A DNA stretch of 15,520 nt from Candidatus Atribacteria bacterium (GTDB taxonomy: Bacteria > Atribacterota > Atribacteria > Atribacterales > Caldatribacteriaceae), in NCBI GenBank assembly GCA_029982105.1, contig JARRCQ010000010.1, positions 1 to 15,520 of the forward strand, read 5' to 3'. A program made the position numbers and the translations under genes. Below, one piece after another: positions 6,220 through 14,799 of the stretch (positions are counted from its first letter, which is position 1; every line of letters begins with the position of its first letter). The notes under the pieces were generated by a model. It did no database searches, had not been told where the DNA came from, and saw only the letters and a list, made by a program, of their open reading frames with translations.

Positions 6220-8235
6220 ATGGACATAACGAGGAGCATTTATTACTTTGGTCTTTTGGTTGCCTTTTTCTTCATTATCTTCAGCTTAGATGACCTCTTC
6301 TGGGATATATATTATTATTTGCGAGGGCAGAAAAAAATAAAAAATCGCCTCCAAATGAAAGATTTAGATAGTGTCCCCCGGCGTTTATTAGCGATTTTAA
6401 TTCCGGCCTGGAACGAGGCAGAGGTAATCGGTCCTATGATTGATAACTTGATTCGTTCAGTGAATTATCCCCTGTCTCTTTTCCATGTTTTCATCGGAGT
6501 GTATCCTAACAACTCGCCCACTTACGAAGAAGTACAAATTTTAGAAAAAAAATATTCTAATGTGCATGGAGTAGTCAATTCTAAACCAGGGCCAACCAGT
6601 AAAGGTCAGAACCTCAACTGTATGCTCGGTTCCGTTCTCAACTTTGAAAAAGAAAAGCGTCTTCGTTTTGCTTCTTTTACCATACACGACGCCGAAGACG
6701 TAATTCATCCTACCTCTTTCAAGCTAACTAATTATCTAATCTCCCAACATGAAGTGGTTCAACTACCGGTTTTCCCTCTCCAACCCTATCCCACTTGGCG
6801 CACCTTCTTTAAATTCATCACCTCTTCTACTTACGCTGATGAGTTCGCCGAAAATCACTACCGGGGCCTTTTAGCTAGAGAGGCCAGCGGCGCCCTTGTT
6901 CCTTCTGCTGGTACTGGTTTTGTTATTTCTCATTCCGTCTTAGACAAAATAGGAACACATAATATCTTTGAAGAAAGTAGCGTAACCGAAGATTATAAGT
7001 TATCATATCGTTTCGCTCAACTCGGGATTTCTACTCACTTTTTCTTAGAAGGTATCCAAAGGGTGTCAGATGACGGTAAATTAATCACTGATTATTTAGC
7101 CACCAGAGAGATTTTCCCCAATACTCTTCGAGAGGCGGTCAAACAAAAATCACGCTGGATTTATGGCATCTCGTTTCAGAGTTTTTCTTTCTGGGAGGTC
7201 CTCAAAAATAGAACCTTTAATCTTATAACCAAATATAGTCTCTATCGGGACTGGAAAGCCAAATATGGGAACCTCCTTACTATACCCGGATATGCAATTT
7301 TTACTTATTTTATTTTTTCCCTGTTTTATAATCTTCCCCCCGTTTACCCCCAAGGATCTCTTTCCTGGTGGTTAAGCGTAGGGTTAACCTTTTTTATGCT
7401 GGAACGCCAATTTATGCGGGGGGTTGCCTTAAAAAGAATTTATGGATGGAGATCGGCCGTGGCTGGTTGCCTAATTCCTCCTCTTTTACCCTTGCGGGCC
7501 ATCTGGGGAAACATAATAAATTTTTTAGCTACCCTTTCGGCCTGGAGGATAGCTCTCTTTGGTTTTCCTAAACACCGTCCTCGCTGGCAAAAAACCAAAC
7601 ATGCCTATCTCTCCCCTGAAATATTGTTTCGTTATCAACGGAAGTTGGGAGACCTAATGTTGGAAAAACAAATTATAGATCCCTTTGCTTTGGCTGAAGC
7701 CCTAAAAGAAGCAAAAGAAAAAGGGGAGAAAATAGGAGAATTTTTAGTTAAAAAAGGGGTCATTTCTCAAGAAGAATTAACTCCACTTTTGGGAGAGGTT
7801 TTAAAAACTGGTTATATACAGCTAAACGACCATTCAGTGAGAATAGACGGAATCTCTCCGGACTCGATAGAAATCCTCAAAAAATATCAAGCCGTACCAG
7901 TAGTCGTAACGGAAAAGTCCATGGTTTTAGCTGCCAGCACCCCCCTTTCTTCTCAGGCGATAGAAGAAATAAAGGAGCAATTAGGCAAAAAGAATTTGTC
8001 AGTGGTTTTAGCCAATCCCTCATTTATTAGCCAAACACTAGCGCATTTAAATGAGCAACATCCTGCATTCCCTCGCTTAGGGGAGAAGCTTTTAAGTTGG
8101 GGATTAATTAACGAGGAACAACTAATAGAAGCCCTAAGAGCTCAACAACATTATCCTAAACCCTTAGGACAAATATTGATAGAAATGGGAGTGATAATCC
8201 AAGAAGACCTAGATAGAGCGTTAAAAGAAGACTAA
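6220..8235 (+). CDS. NfrB-like membrane glycosyltransferase with C-terminal c-di-GMP-binding MshEN module
   Basis: This 671-residue protein has an N-terminal membrane helix (about 7-30) and a family 2 glycosyltransferase domain. Visible motifs are LIPAWNEAEVI near residue 60, the metal-binding DAED at 157-160, TED at 256-258 and QKSRW at 309-313 (the Q-x-x-R-W position). Several hydrophobic helices follow at about 350-455. The C-terminus has two MshEN/T2SS-E-N-type units: RKLGDLMLEKQIID from 474 and RLGEKLLSWGLINEEQLIEA from 619, the second fitting RLGxxLxxxGx(6)LxxALxxQ and then LGQILIEMG. Between them lies a GspE-N-like fold. The layout matches E. coli NfrB, a c-di-GMP-activated enzyme that makes a secreted polysaccharide. 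AAGGGAAG precedes the ATG by about 11 nt. No NfrA-like outer-membrane partner is in the window. The sugar substrate is unknown. Confidence 0.88.
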   Translation: MDITRSIYYFGLLVAFFFIIFSLDDLFWDIYYYLRGQKKIKNRLQMKDLDSVPRRLLAILIPAWNEAEVIGPMIDNLIRSVNYPLSLFHVFIGVYPNNSPTYEEVQILEKKYSNVHGVVNSKPGPTSKGQNLNCMLGSVLNFEKEKRLRFASFTIHDAEDVIHPTSFKLTNYLISQHEVVQLPVFPLQPYPTWRTFFKFITSSTYADEFAENHYRGLLAREASGALVPSAGTGFVISHSVLDKIGTHNIFEESSVTEDYKLSYRFAQLGISTHFFLEGIQRVSDDGKLITDYLATREIFPNTLREAVKQKSRWIYGISFQSFSFWEVLKNRTFNLITKYSLYRDWKAKYGNLLTIPGYAIFTYFIFSLFYNLPPVYPQGSLSWWLSVGLTFFMLERQFMRGVALKRIYGWRSAVAGCLIPPLLPLRAIWGNIINFLATLSAWRIALFGFPKHRPRWQKTKHAYLSPEILFRYQRKLGDLMLEKQIIDPFALAEALKEAKEKGEKIGEFLVKKGVISQEELTPLLGEVLKTGYIQLNDHSVRIDGISPDSIEILKKYQAVPVVVTEKSMVLAASTPLSSQAIEEIKEQLGKKNLSVVLANPSFISQTLAHLNEQHPAFPRLGEKLLSWGLINEEQLIEALRAQQHYPKPLGQILIEMGVIIQEDLDRALKED

Positions 8236-8346
8236 ATCGCTCTCGACTTTCCCTCAATTTCTAAAAAATTCTTACTCCCTATGAGGAGGAAAATTCTATT
8301 TTTAAATATCCCGCCAGGGCCAATAACTTTGGAAGGGAAAATGGAG
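8236..8346. other. Gap between convergent genes
   Basis: I find no clear intrinsic terminator on either strand in these 111 bases, although two genes converge here. A short plus-strand frame from 8281 begins like a cobalamin-dependent radical-SAM N-terminus but runs straight into the antisense of the cyclase gene; see the findings. Confidence 0.5.
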
Positions 8347-11300
8347 CTATTCTTCTTGGGCTATTTCTTCCAGTATTTCTATCAACTCGGGATCAAAGCG
8401 TTTTCCTGCTTCTCGGCGAATTTTCCGTACTGCTTCTTGAGGGGTCAATTGTTGCTCCTCTATTAAAAGTTCATAGGTCTCTATCAAGCTCAGAAGTTGA
8501 GTCGCCAGAGAGGCCTTCGCTCCCTTCCCGTTTCTCCCGTCTCCAGACTGGATTTCTGAAAACAGAGAATTCCACTCTACATAGGAAAGAGGTAGCTGTT
8601 CCTCAAATTCGGGATAAATCTTAATCAACTCTTCCCGCAAAAAAGGATAAGCATCTCCTTTGAGGCGCTCTGGAAGAAGCATTCTTTTCCAAATCCACAG
8701 GAGGTTCAAAAAATGTAACTTTTTGCGGTCTTCTTCCTTCCAACCCCACTTCTCTCCTATCCTCTGAATTAATTCTGCCACTTTTATCTGACGTTTTCGC
8801 TGTTTTTCTTCTCTATAGAATCTACGCACCAAGACAGAAATCAGGGAATGGAAAAAGTCTTTCCGAGTTAAAAATTTTCGCTGGTAAGACTCTTCTTCGG
8901 CCCGACGGAAGATTTCTCTGATGTCCTGGTCGTTATTTTCTTTGGTAGCCGCCCCCCAGGAGGCACTCAAAGGCAGAAGACATTCCCCCTGGGCCTCTTC
9001 GCAATTCTTCTCTATTCTCTTTCCAATCTGTCGGGCATCGTCTTCAGTGGTTTGGGGAAGAAGGATAACAAACTCATCTCCTCCCCACCGGGTAATAACG
9101 TCTCCCTCTCGAGTAGATTTCTGAAGCACTCGAGCAATTTCTTGCAGCAACTTATCTCCTTCTTCGTGCCCTAAGGCATCGTTTACTTCCTTCAAACCAT
9201 CGACATCGAGAAAAATGAGACTCAGGGGAAGGTGCCTTCCCGTATCTAAGCGCCGCAGCTCCTCCTCAAAAAAAGCCCGGTTATAAAGACCAGTTAAAAC
9301 ATCGTGGAAACTGAGATAGCGGATTTCTTCTTCTTTCTTTTTCTTTTCGGTAATATCTCGACAAATAACCGCGATCTGTCCCGGGGCAGGAGAAAAAGCT
9401 ACCACTTCCAAGTATTTTTCTCCTGCGGAAACACACATCTCCACTGTTGTAGTTTCTTCTGTTTCCGCTACCTGATGTAACAGTTCCCGGTAGGTATCAT
9501 CTAAAAGGGGGAACACCTGTCGAAGAGTAAACCCTACTATGTTTTCTCTGCCCAGGCCGGCGATACCCTCAAAAGCAGGGTTCACCTCCAGAAACACAAA
9601 ATCCCAGAGAGCTCCTTCTTCAGCATAAATCTCCTCCAGAAGAGCAAAACCATCTAACATCTGGTTAAAAAGCAAACGGTAGCGGAGCTCGCTTATGCGG
9701 AGTTCCTCTTCCATCCAGTAGCGTTCAGTAATATTTCGTAAAACAATTACCGTCCCCTGTTTTTCTTCTCCTCCGATAGGAGCTCCACTACAGGTAACTA
9801 CTACTTCCCCTTTCTCCGGGCTCTTCAACCATAAGACTCTTCCCTCTTTTCCTTTTTTCAAGATTTCTTCTATTAAGTTTTTCGCTGACTTTTCTCGGTC
9901 ATCTCTTACCGGAAAAATCTCTTCTAACTTCTTACCTCGAGCTGCAGATAGAGACCAACCGGTAAGAGCTTCCGCTTCCTGATTCATAAAAGTAACTGAG
10001 CCCTCCATATCAGCTACTATTACCCCGTCGGTAATAGAGCGAAGAACCGTCTCTAACCAATCTCGTTCCCGCTTCAGTTCCTTTCGCATTTCTTCCTTTC
10101 CTAAGGCATTACTCAAAAGATAGGGGAAGGTCTGGAAAAGATCGAGGTGCTCTTCTATCCAGGATTTATCCACACGGTCTTTTTCTCTCCACACCAACTC
10201 CAAAAATCCCGGGCACCAGCTTTCCGCCTCCAGAGGAAAAGAGAGAACAAAATTAATGTCTCCACTTTCTTCACCCCTCCAATATCTCTCAGGAAGATTT
10301 TCTCTATTTGCCCACAGCGGTCCTTCTCTGGCCAGTTTTTCTCTCCAAGAAACTATCTCTTCTCCTGTCAATATTTCTTTTACTCCCTCTTCTCCTTGCA
10401 CATAGCCTTTATCTTTTGCTACCAAAACAACCTCGCTTGCTCGAGCAAAACGCCTTATTTCTTCTAAGAAAACCCCCACCGAGCGCTCCCAGGAAGAGTC
10501 TATAACAAAACGAAGGGAGATATTAGCAATAAGTCGCTGGAAATCGAGGTTGAAGCGTAGCTCCTCTTCCAAAACTTCTCGCTCTTCCACCTCTTGAGTA
10601 AGAGCATCGCTTTTTTCTACTAACTCCTTAGTTCGACGTTTAACTTCCCGGCGCAGAAAATAACTCCAAAAGAGGGAAAGAAGAAGGAAAAGGGAAAGCA
10701 GGGTTAAAAACCACCGAAACCAAGAAGGCAAACGCCACTCTTCCTCTTTTACGCTTAACCAGTAATTGAGAGATTGATAATAGATAGAGTGAGGATCAAC
10801 TTTTAAAGCTAAAAGATACTCATCAATCCTATCAATTATGTCTCGGTTTTTACCTTGAGGAACGGCAAAACGAAGCTCGGTAGGGAGAAAAACAATGGGA
10901 GTAGCTGCCAAACCAGCAAATTTAGCGAATTGCCCTCCATAGAGCCTGCTCACCACTCCGGCATCTGCTCTTCCCTCTTTCACAGCAGCGAACACTCCTT
11001 GGTAATCCTCTGTCTCCCAGAATTGAGCCTCAATGTGAAGGTTACGCAGGAGCTTTTTTAACTCCTCGCCATATATGTCATCTTTTACTACTGCTATTTT
11101 TTTAGAGGAGAGATCCGACAGAGAAGAGACAGAAAGAGAAGAGGGAGAAGTATAAACTTCTCCCCAATTAACTAAAAAAGTTTGTTGATTGAAATCCAGG
11201 TATTTTTCTCTCTCTTCACTGTAAGCTACAGATAAAAGAAGATCGAGCCTCCCATCCCTTAAATGAGAAAGAAGAACAGAGAAAGGAAGAACTATATATT

Positions 11301-11499
11301 CTACATCCCAACCTTCTCTTTGGGCAATATATTCTAAAACCTCAGGGTACATTCCCCGCACTTTTCCCTCCTCCTGAAACACTAAAGGAGGATTATCGTA
11401 AACCCCCACCAAAAGAACTCTTTTGGCTTCTCCTGGAAGAGAGAAAAAAAGGGACAAAAATAAAATTAAAACTATCAACCACTTTTTTTTGCTTTTCAT
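8347..11499 (-). CDS. Membrane sensor diguanylate cyclase with degenerate HD-GYP tail
   Basis: The 1050-residue protein should make c-di-GMP in response to an extracytoplasmic ligand. The domains are: signal/anchor helix (1-25); a family-3 solute-binding-like domain (about 26-255); a membrane helix (about 262-284); a coiled coil (285-325); a GAF-like region (about 325-470); two PAS domains (about 478-590 and 605-715); a GGDEF domain (about 725-885) with the intact active motif at 806-810; and the product-inhibition I-site RxxD at 797-800. The last 160 residues look like an HD-GYP domain that has lost its metal ligands: the HDIGK position reads WIWKR (935-939), the HHE and GYP motifs are missing, but the closing GKRFDPELIEIL is retained. 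GGAGAGGG lies 10 nt before the ATG. It is downstream of the chemoreceptor and converges on the c-di-GMP-binding glycosyltransferase. Confidence 0.9.
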   Translation of the reverse strand: MKSKKKWLIVLILFLSLFFSLPGEAKRVLLVGVYDNPPLVFQEEGKVRGMYPEVLEYIAQREGWDVEYIVLPFSVLLSHLRDGRLDLLLSVAYSEEREKYLDFNQQTFLVNWGEVYTSPSSLSVSSLSDLSSKKIAVVKDDIYGEELKKLLRNLHIEAQFWETEDYQGVFAAVKEGRADAGVVSRLYGGQFAKFAGLAATPIVFLPTELRFAVPQGKNRDIIDRIDEYLLALKVDPHSIYYQSLNYWLSVKEEEWRLPSWFRWFLTLLSLFLLLSLFWSYFLRREVKRRTKELVEKSDALTQEVEEREVLEEELRFNLDFQRLIANISLRFVIDSSWERSVGVFLEEIRRFARASEVVLVAKDKGYVQGEEGVKEILTGEEIVSWREKLAREGPLWANRENLPERYWRGEESGDINFVLSFPLEAESWCPGFLELVWREKDRVDKSWIEEHLDLFQTFPYLLSNALGKEEMRKELKRERDWLETVLRSITDGVIVADMEGSVTFMNQEAEALTGWSLSAARGKKLEEIFPVRDDREKSAKNLIEEILKKGKEGRVLWLKSPEKGEVVVTCSGAPIGGEEKQGTVIVLRNITERYWMEEELRISELRYRLLFNQMLDGFALLEEIYAEEGALWDFVFLEVNPAFEGIAGLGRENIVGFTLRQVFPLLDDTYRELLHQVAETEETTTVEMCVSAGEKYLEVVAFSPAPGQIAVICRDITEKKKKEEEIRYLSFHDVLTGLYNRAFFEEELRRLDTGRHLPLSLIFLDVDGLKEVNDALGHEEGDKLLQEIARVLQKSTREGDVITRWGGDEFVILLPQTTEDDARQIGKRIEKNCEEAQGECLLPLSASWGAATKENNDQDIREIFRRAEEESYQRKFLTRKDFFHSLISVLVRRFYREEKQRKRQIKVAELIQRIGEKWGWKEEDRKKLHFLNLLWIWKRMLLPERLKGDAYPFLREELIKIYPEFEEQLPLSYVEWNSLFSEIQSGDGRNGKGAKASLATQLLSLIETYELLIEEQQLTPQEAVRKIRREAGKRFDPELIEILEEIAQEE

Positions 11500-11509
11500 C
11501 GAAAAAGAT

Positions 11510-11568
11510 CCCTCTCCACCCCTGGAACAATTCTATAACTAAAAAGACATTCTTTCAAGAGGAGAGGG
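11510..11568 (-). promoter_or_regulatory. Cyclase-gene promoter and Shine-Dalgarno-masking inverted repeat
   Basis: On the minus strand TTGAAA (11553-11558) and TAGAAT (11530-11535) are 17 bp apart, so transcription should start near 11523, with a leader of about 24 nt containing the Shine-Dalgarno GGAGAGGG (11510-11517). The complementary CCCTCTCC lies upstream at 11561-11568. It would be present only in transcripts coming from the chemoreceptor gene, where it could pair with and hide the Shine-Dalgarno. Confidence 0.6.
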
Positions 11569-11569
11569 A

Positions 11570-11599
11570 AAAGGGAGGTTTTTGTTTTTTCCTCCCTTT
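11570..11599 (-). terminator. Terminator-like hairpin after the chemoreceptor gene
   Basis: AAAGGGAGG and CCTCCCTTT form a perfect 9-bp stem around a 12-nt loop, 11 bases after the chemoreceptor stop. The following T-tract on the minus strand is short (TTTT counting the stem end), so termination may be incomplete. Confidence 0.55.
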
Positions 11600-11609
11600 C
11601 TCTGTTTCG

Positions 11610-14201
11610 TTATATTCTAAATTGCCCTAAATCCTCCTTCAGACCTTGAGCCATTTCTCCTAACTCCTGAATGGTGGTATCCACTTCTTGGAGAGCGGCG
11701 TTTTGCTCCTGAGAAGAAGCAGCTACTTCCTCAGCCGCTGCTGCGTTTTCTTCTGAAATAGACGCAACGCTACTGAGTCTAGTGAATATCTCCTCTGACT
11801 TTTCTACTATCCTGCCTGTTCCTTCTTCCGTCTCTTTAGCAATTTCGCTAACTTCTCTCACGAGCTTGACGATCTGTCGCGAAGCTTCTTCTACTACCTG
11901 GAAGGAAAGAGCAATATTATCAGCTTCTTGGGTTACCACTTGATTAGCCTCGTGAATGTCTTGAAAAGCATCCCGGGCTTTACCTACGGCCTCACTTCCT
12001 CCTTCTACATTCTTCTGGCTCTCAGTCATAGATTTCACTGTTCTTTCTGCTTCTTTCTGGATTTCGCTGATAAGCTGAGCGATACGTTGAGCAGCACGAG
12101 CTGATTCTTCAGCTAATTTTCTTACTTCATCAGCTACTACGGCAAACCCCCGTCCCGCTTCTCCTGCCCGAGCAGCTTCAATTGCGGCGTTTAGAGCTAA
12201 GAGATTGGTTTCTTCGGCAATCCCAGTTATGAGGTCAGTGATACTACCAATCTCCTGAGAGCTTTCCCCTAAACGCTTTACTACCTCTCCTACCGAAAAC
12301 ACCGAATCTTTAATTCTCTCCATAGCTTCTACCACTTCTTCCAAGGTCTTCTCTCCTTCTTCGGTAGCCTGGAAAGCAGAAGAAGCTGCTTCTTTCACTC
12401 TCTCTATGTTTCCTCCGGTTACTTTTAAGCTCTCTATTACTGTGTCAGTCTCCTGCAAGGTCTGGCGAGCTTTATCAGCCTGTTCTTTTAACTTCCCTGC
12501 CATTTCTTTTACTTCCTCCACCAATCCCTCCATATGATTAGACACTTCGGTTAAATTACGACTTTGTTCTTCCGAACCTCGAGCTACTTGAGAAACGGTT
12601 TGGGCAATTTGTTCTCCTGCCTCTCTTATTTCTCGAGAGGTATGTTGCAGAGCATCTAAAGAGGAAATAATTTTATCCGCTCCCTCTCTTACTTCCTCTA
12701 AGAAATGGCGAAGAGAGGAAGAAGCCTGGTTTAAAGAAGCAAAGAGCTTACCCATCTCATCTTTTCTTTTCTTTTTTATCTCCTGGGTTAAATCTCCTTC
12801 CGCTAATACTTGAGCAAAGGCCACGCTCTCCTGGATGGGTTTAGTGATACTCCGAGAAAGAGTAGTGCTCATAATTAGGGAGAAAACTATCACCACTCCT
12901 ATAACAATATAGAGAATCTGGGAAAGACGGCTTTGGAGATCTCTTGCCCGGAGAAAAGCTTGGTCAACAGAGTTTAATACTTCTTGGTTCATAGCTTCCA
13001 TAGCTGTAGAGAGCTCCTCTCCTACTGACTGCATATCAGCAAGAGAGGCTTGAATAGTCGTATTCAGGCTCCTTATTTGCTCATCCGCCTTTACCACTTC
13101 CTGCCACAAATTACGAAATGGTTTCCATCGGTCGTTCACTACCACTTGGGCAGTACCGGTGGCATATGTTTTCAGAAAATCCCCTTCTAAAAATTGACCC
13201 AAGGTGTTCATAAGACCGTTTACTTTGTTCTTGATAGTCTCTTTTTGCGCTAAGTCCGAAGCCAAAAGATAGTTTTTCTGGTTCTGGTTGATATCACCCA
13301 TTACTTTTATCCAGCTATCTAATCCCAAACTTTCTAGGGCAGTTTTCAGGCGGGAGTAAGAACGGTAAACCTCCATAAATTTTTCATCTTTTTCTTTTTC
13401 CGTAAACAATACCTGTTTTAGCTCTTCCCATTTAACATTTAAATCTTCTGCCTGAGCCATTATGTTTTTTTTGCTCTCATCTGATAGCACCTGAGAACCT
13501 TCTATCCCTCTTTTCAAGCTTTCAAAGTAGGCATTGATGTTTTCTCCCAAACGCCCTTCCGGGTCACCATTGACAGCGTAACGAAAAAGGAGGTAGTAGA
13601 TGCTATCCAAAGGATCCATTAGCTTCTTTACTGAGTCATCTACTAACTGAGTAAATTGCATTACTATTTGGTATGGTTCGTCCATCTCCATAGATTTGCG
13701 ATTCATATCTTCTTTTGTGGTGAGGTATTGTTTCCATAAGTTTTTAACCATATTCACCCGAGCTTGGTAGTTAACCTGCAAATTTTTTAGCTCTTGCACT
13801 TTATTAAAAAGAGGGCTATCCTCCGGTAGAGGAAAAAGGGTATAAGGGAAATTTTCTTTTTCCCACATTCCATAGTGCCACTTCCGAAACTCTTCTGAGT
13901 CAGTTCCTAAGCGAAGAGCTTCCAAGTAAAGCAAAAAACGATTGTTGAGCTCGGTAAATTGCTGGTCTATAACATTAAGTTTTTGAGTATTTTCTTCTTG
14001 AAAATAAGAAGAAACCAAAGAATTATTCTGAGAAATTAAATCTTTCATCCGAGAAGTAACTAAAAGTAAAGGGTCTTGACTCTGAGCTTCCTCCAAGGAA
14101 GCATTAATCTGCCAAAAAGCAAAAATAGCTATAACACCGATAGCTAAAGCCGCTAAAGTAAGGACAATGAAACCCAAAGAAATTTTTGTTCTAATTTGCA
14201 A
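11610..14201 (-). CDS. Methyl-accepting chemotaxis protein
   Basis: This 863-residue receptor would relay an extracellular signal to CheA/CheW. A membrane helix at about 9-31 is followed by an unusually long, mainly helical extracytoplasmic domain (about 32-428), then the second membrane helix (about 429-449), a HAMP domain (about 450-503) and a long coiled-coil signalling domain. The conserved hairpin tip includes [20 protein letters not shown] and [18 protein letters not shown] (from residue 683). There is no C-terminal CheR-tethering pentapeptide; it ends in LGQFRI, as many Firmicutes receptors do. The start is TTG at 14201, supported by AGGGAGGG 7 nt upstream. A sigma-28 promoter lies about 66 bp upstream. 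The ligand is not predictable; the sensor region is about twice the size of an ordinary four-helix-bundle sensor. Confidence 0.93.
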   Translation of the reverse strand: MQIRTKISLGFIVLTLAALAIGVIAIFAFWQINASLEEAQSQDPLLLVTSRMKDLISQNNSLVSSYFQEENTQKLNVIDQQFTELNNRFLLYLEALRLGTDSEEFRKWHYGMWEKENFPYTLFPLPEDSPLFNKVQELKNLQVNYQARVNMVKNLWKQYLTTKEDMNRKSMEMDEPYQIVMQFTQLVDDSVKKLMDPLDSIYYLLFRYAVNGDPEGRLGENINAYFESLKRGIEGSQVLSDESKKNIMAQAEDLNVKWEELKQVLFTEKEKDEKFMEVYRSYSRLKTALESLGLDSWIKVMGDINQNQKNYLLASDLAQKETIKNKVNGLMNTLGQFLEGDFLKTYATGTAQVVVNDRWKPFRNLWQEVVKADEQIRSLNTTIQASLADMQSVGEELSTAMEAMNQEVLNSVDQAFLRARDLQSRLSQILYIVIGVVIVFSLIMSTTLSRSITKPIQESVAFAQVLAEGDLTQEIKKKRKDEMGKLFASLNQASSSLRHFLEEVREGADKIISSLDALQHTSREIREAGEQIAQTVSQVARGSEEQSRNLTEVSNHMEGLVEEVKEMAGKLKEQADKARQTLQETDTVIESLKVTGGNIERVKEAASSAFQATEEGEKTLEEVVEAMERIKDSVFSVGEVVKRLGESSQEIGSITDLITGIAEETNLLALNAAIEAARAGEAGRGFAVVADEVRKLAEESARAAQRIAQLISEIQKEAERTVKSMTESQKNVEGGSEAVGKARDAFQDIHEANQVVTQEADNIALSFQVVEEASRQIVKLVREVSEIAKETEEGTGRIVEKSEEIFTRLSSVASISEENAAAAEEVAASSQEQNAALQEVDTTIQELGEMAQGLKEDLGQFRI

Positions 14202-14266
14202 GGTTTTTCCCTCCCTTTTTCCTATTTATCTTCTCTTTTTTAAGAAAAACCTTTCTCCAATAATAA

Positions 14267-14293
14267 GAATCGGCAAATAGGAGAAAAACTTTA
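14267..14293 (-). promoter_or_regulatory. Sigma-28 (FliA/SigD) flagellar promoter
   Basis: On the minus strand TAAAGTTT (14286-14293) is followed by exactly 11 bp and GCCGATTC (14267-14274). The FliA/SigD consensus is TAAAGTTT-N11-GCCGATAA. The start should be near 14260, about 58 nt upstream of the chemoreceptor TTG codon. Chemoreceptors are classic members of this regulon. Confidence 0.9.
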
Positions 14294-14790
14294 GAGAGCA
14301 GGGAAAGTTTTTAAAAAGCAAATACTGTTGGTGGAAAAAACTCCACCAGTGCGCTGGAGAAAAAGGGAGTCTGCGACGCTAAAAACAAAAAAGGGAAGAG
14401 GGAAAGACAGCCTGCGGCGTAAAATCAAAAGATTGAAAAAATAAAGACCACGGAGGAAGGAAAAACCTTCCTCACTATAAGGGGGTAAACCCCCTATCAC
14501 CCCCATTAAAAGATAAAATGCAAATAACAATACAAAAGATAAAATCTTACTGAAGGGAAAAGCATCCTTCAGTGGGGGAAACCCCCTATCACCCCCAAAA
14601 AAAACAAGGCCAAAGAAGCCAAAATTAACACGGAGAAAAAACGCCTCCGCGTTGTCACCCCTGAATGTTTCTGCAAGGAATCTAAATTATTTAAAGACAG
14701 AAGTCTTTGGATGCCCAATAAAAGATTGTGGGAATGACAGATGAGAATAATAAGAGGGTAGCGCACTTTTATGAACCCCAAGAGGCAAAA
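14294..14790 (-). repeat. Mosaic intergenic repeat block, right (inverted) copy
   Basis: This stretch is built of hairpins and modules shared with the left and middle intergenic regions, but in opposite orientation. They include the 32-bp exact match at 14636-14667 (to 5442-5473), a 20-bp exact match at 14548-14567 (to 479-498), G-rich hairpins at 14470-14506 and 14566-14598, and a GCCTGCGGCGTAAA module at 14410-14423. Other perfect hairpins are TGGTGGA/TCCACCA near 14329-14347, GAGGAAGG/CCTTCCTC (14453-14473) and ACTGAAGG/CCTTCAGT (14549-14573). Apparent minus-strand frames of 70-79 codons here are repeat sequence and are not called. Confidence 0.75.
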
Positions 14791-14799
14791 TTTTGTAGT

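Noticed and set aside
14291..14781. Two minus-strand frames of 79 and 70 codons (14291-14530 and 14569-14781)
   Set aside because: Both consist of the mosaic hairpin repeats, lack good ribosome binding sites, and the first overlaps the sigma-28 promoter. Their shared GVIGG-type peptides are simply translated G-rich repeat modules.
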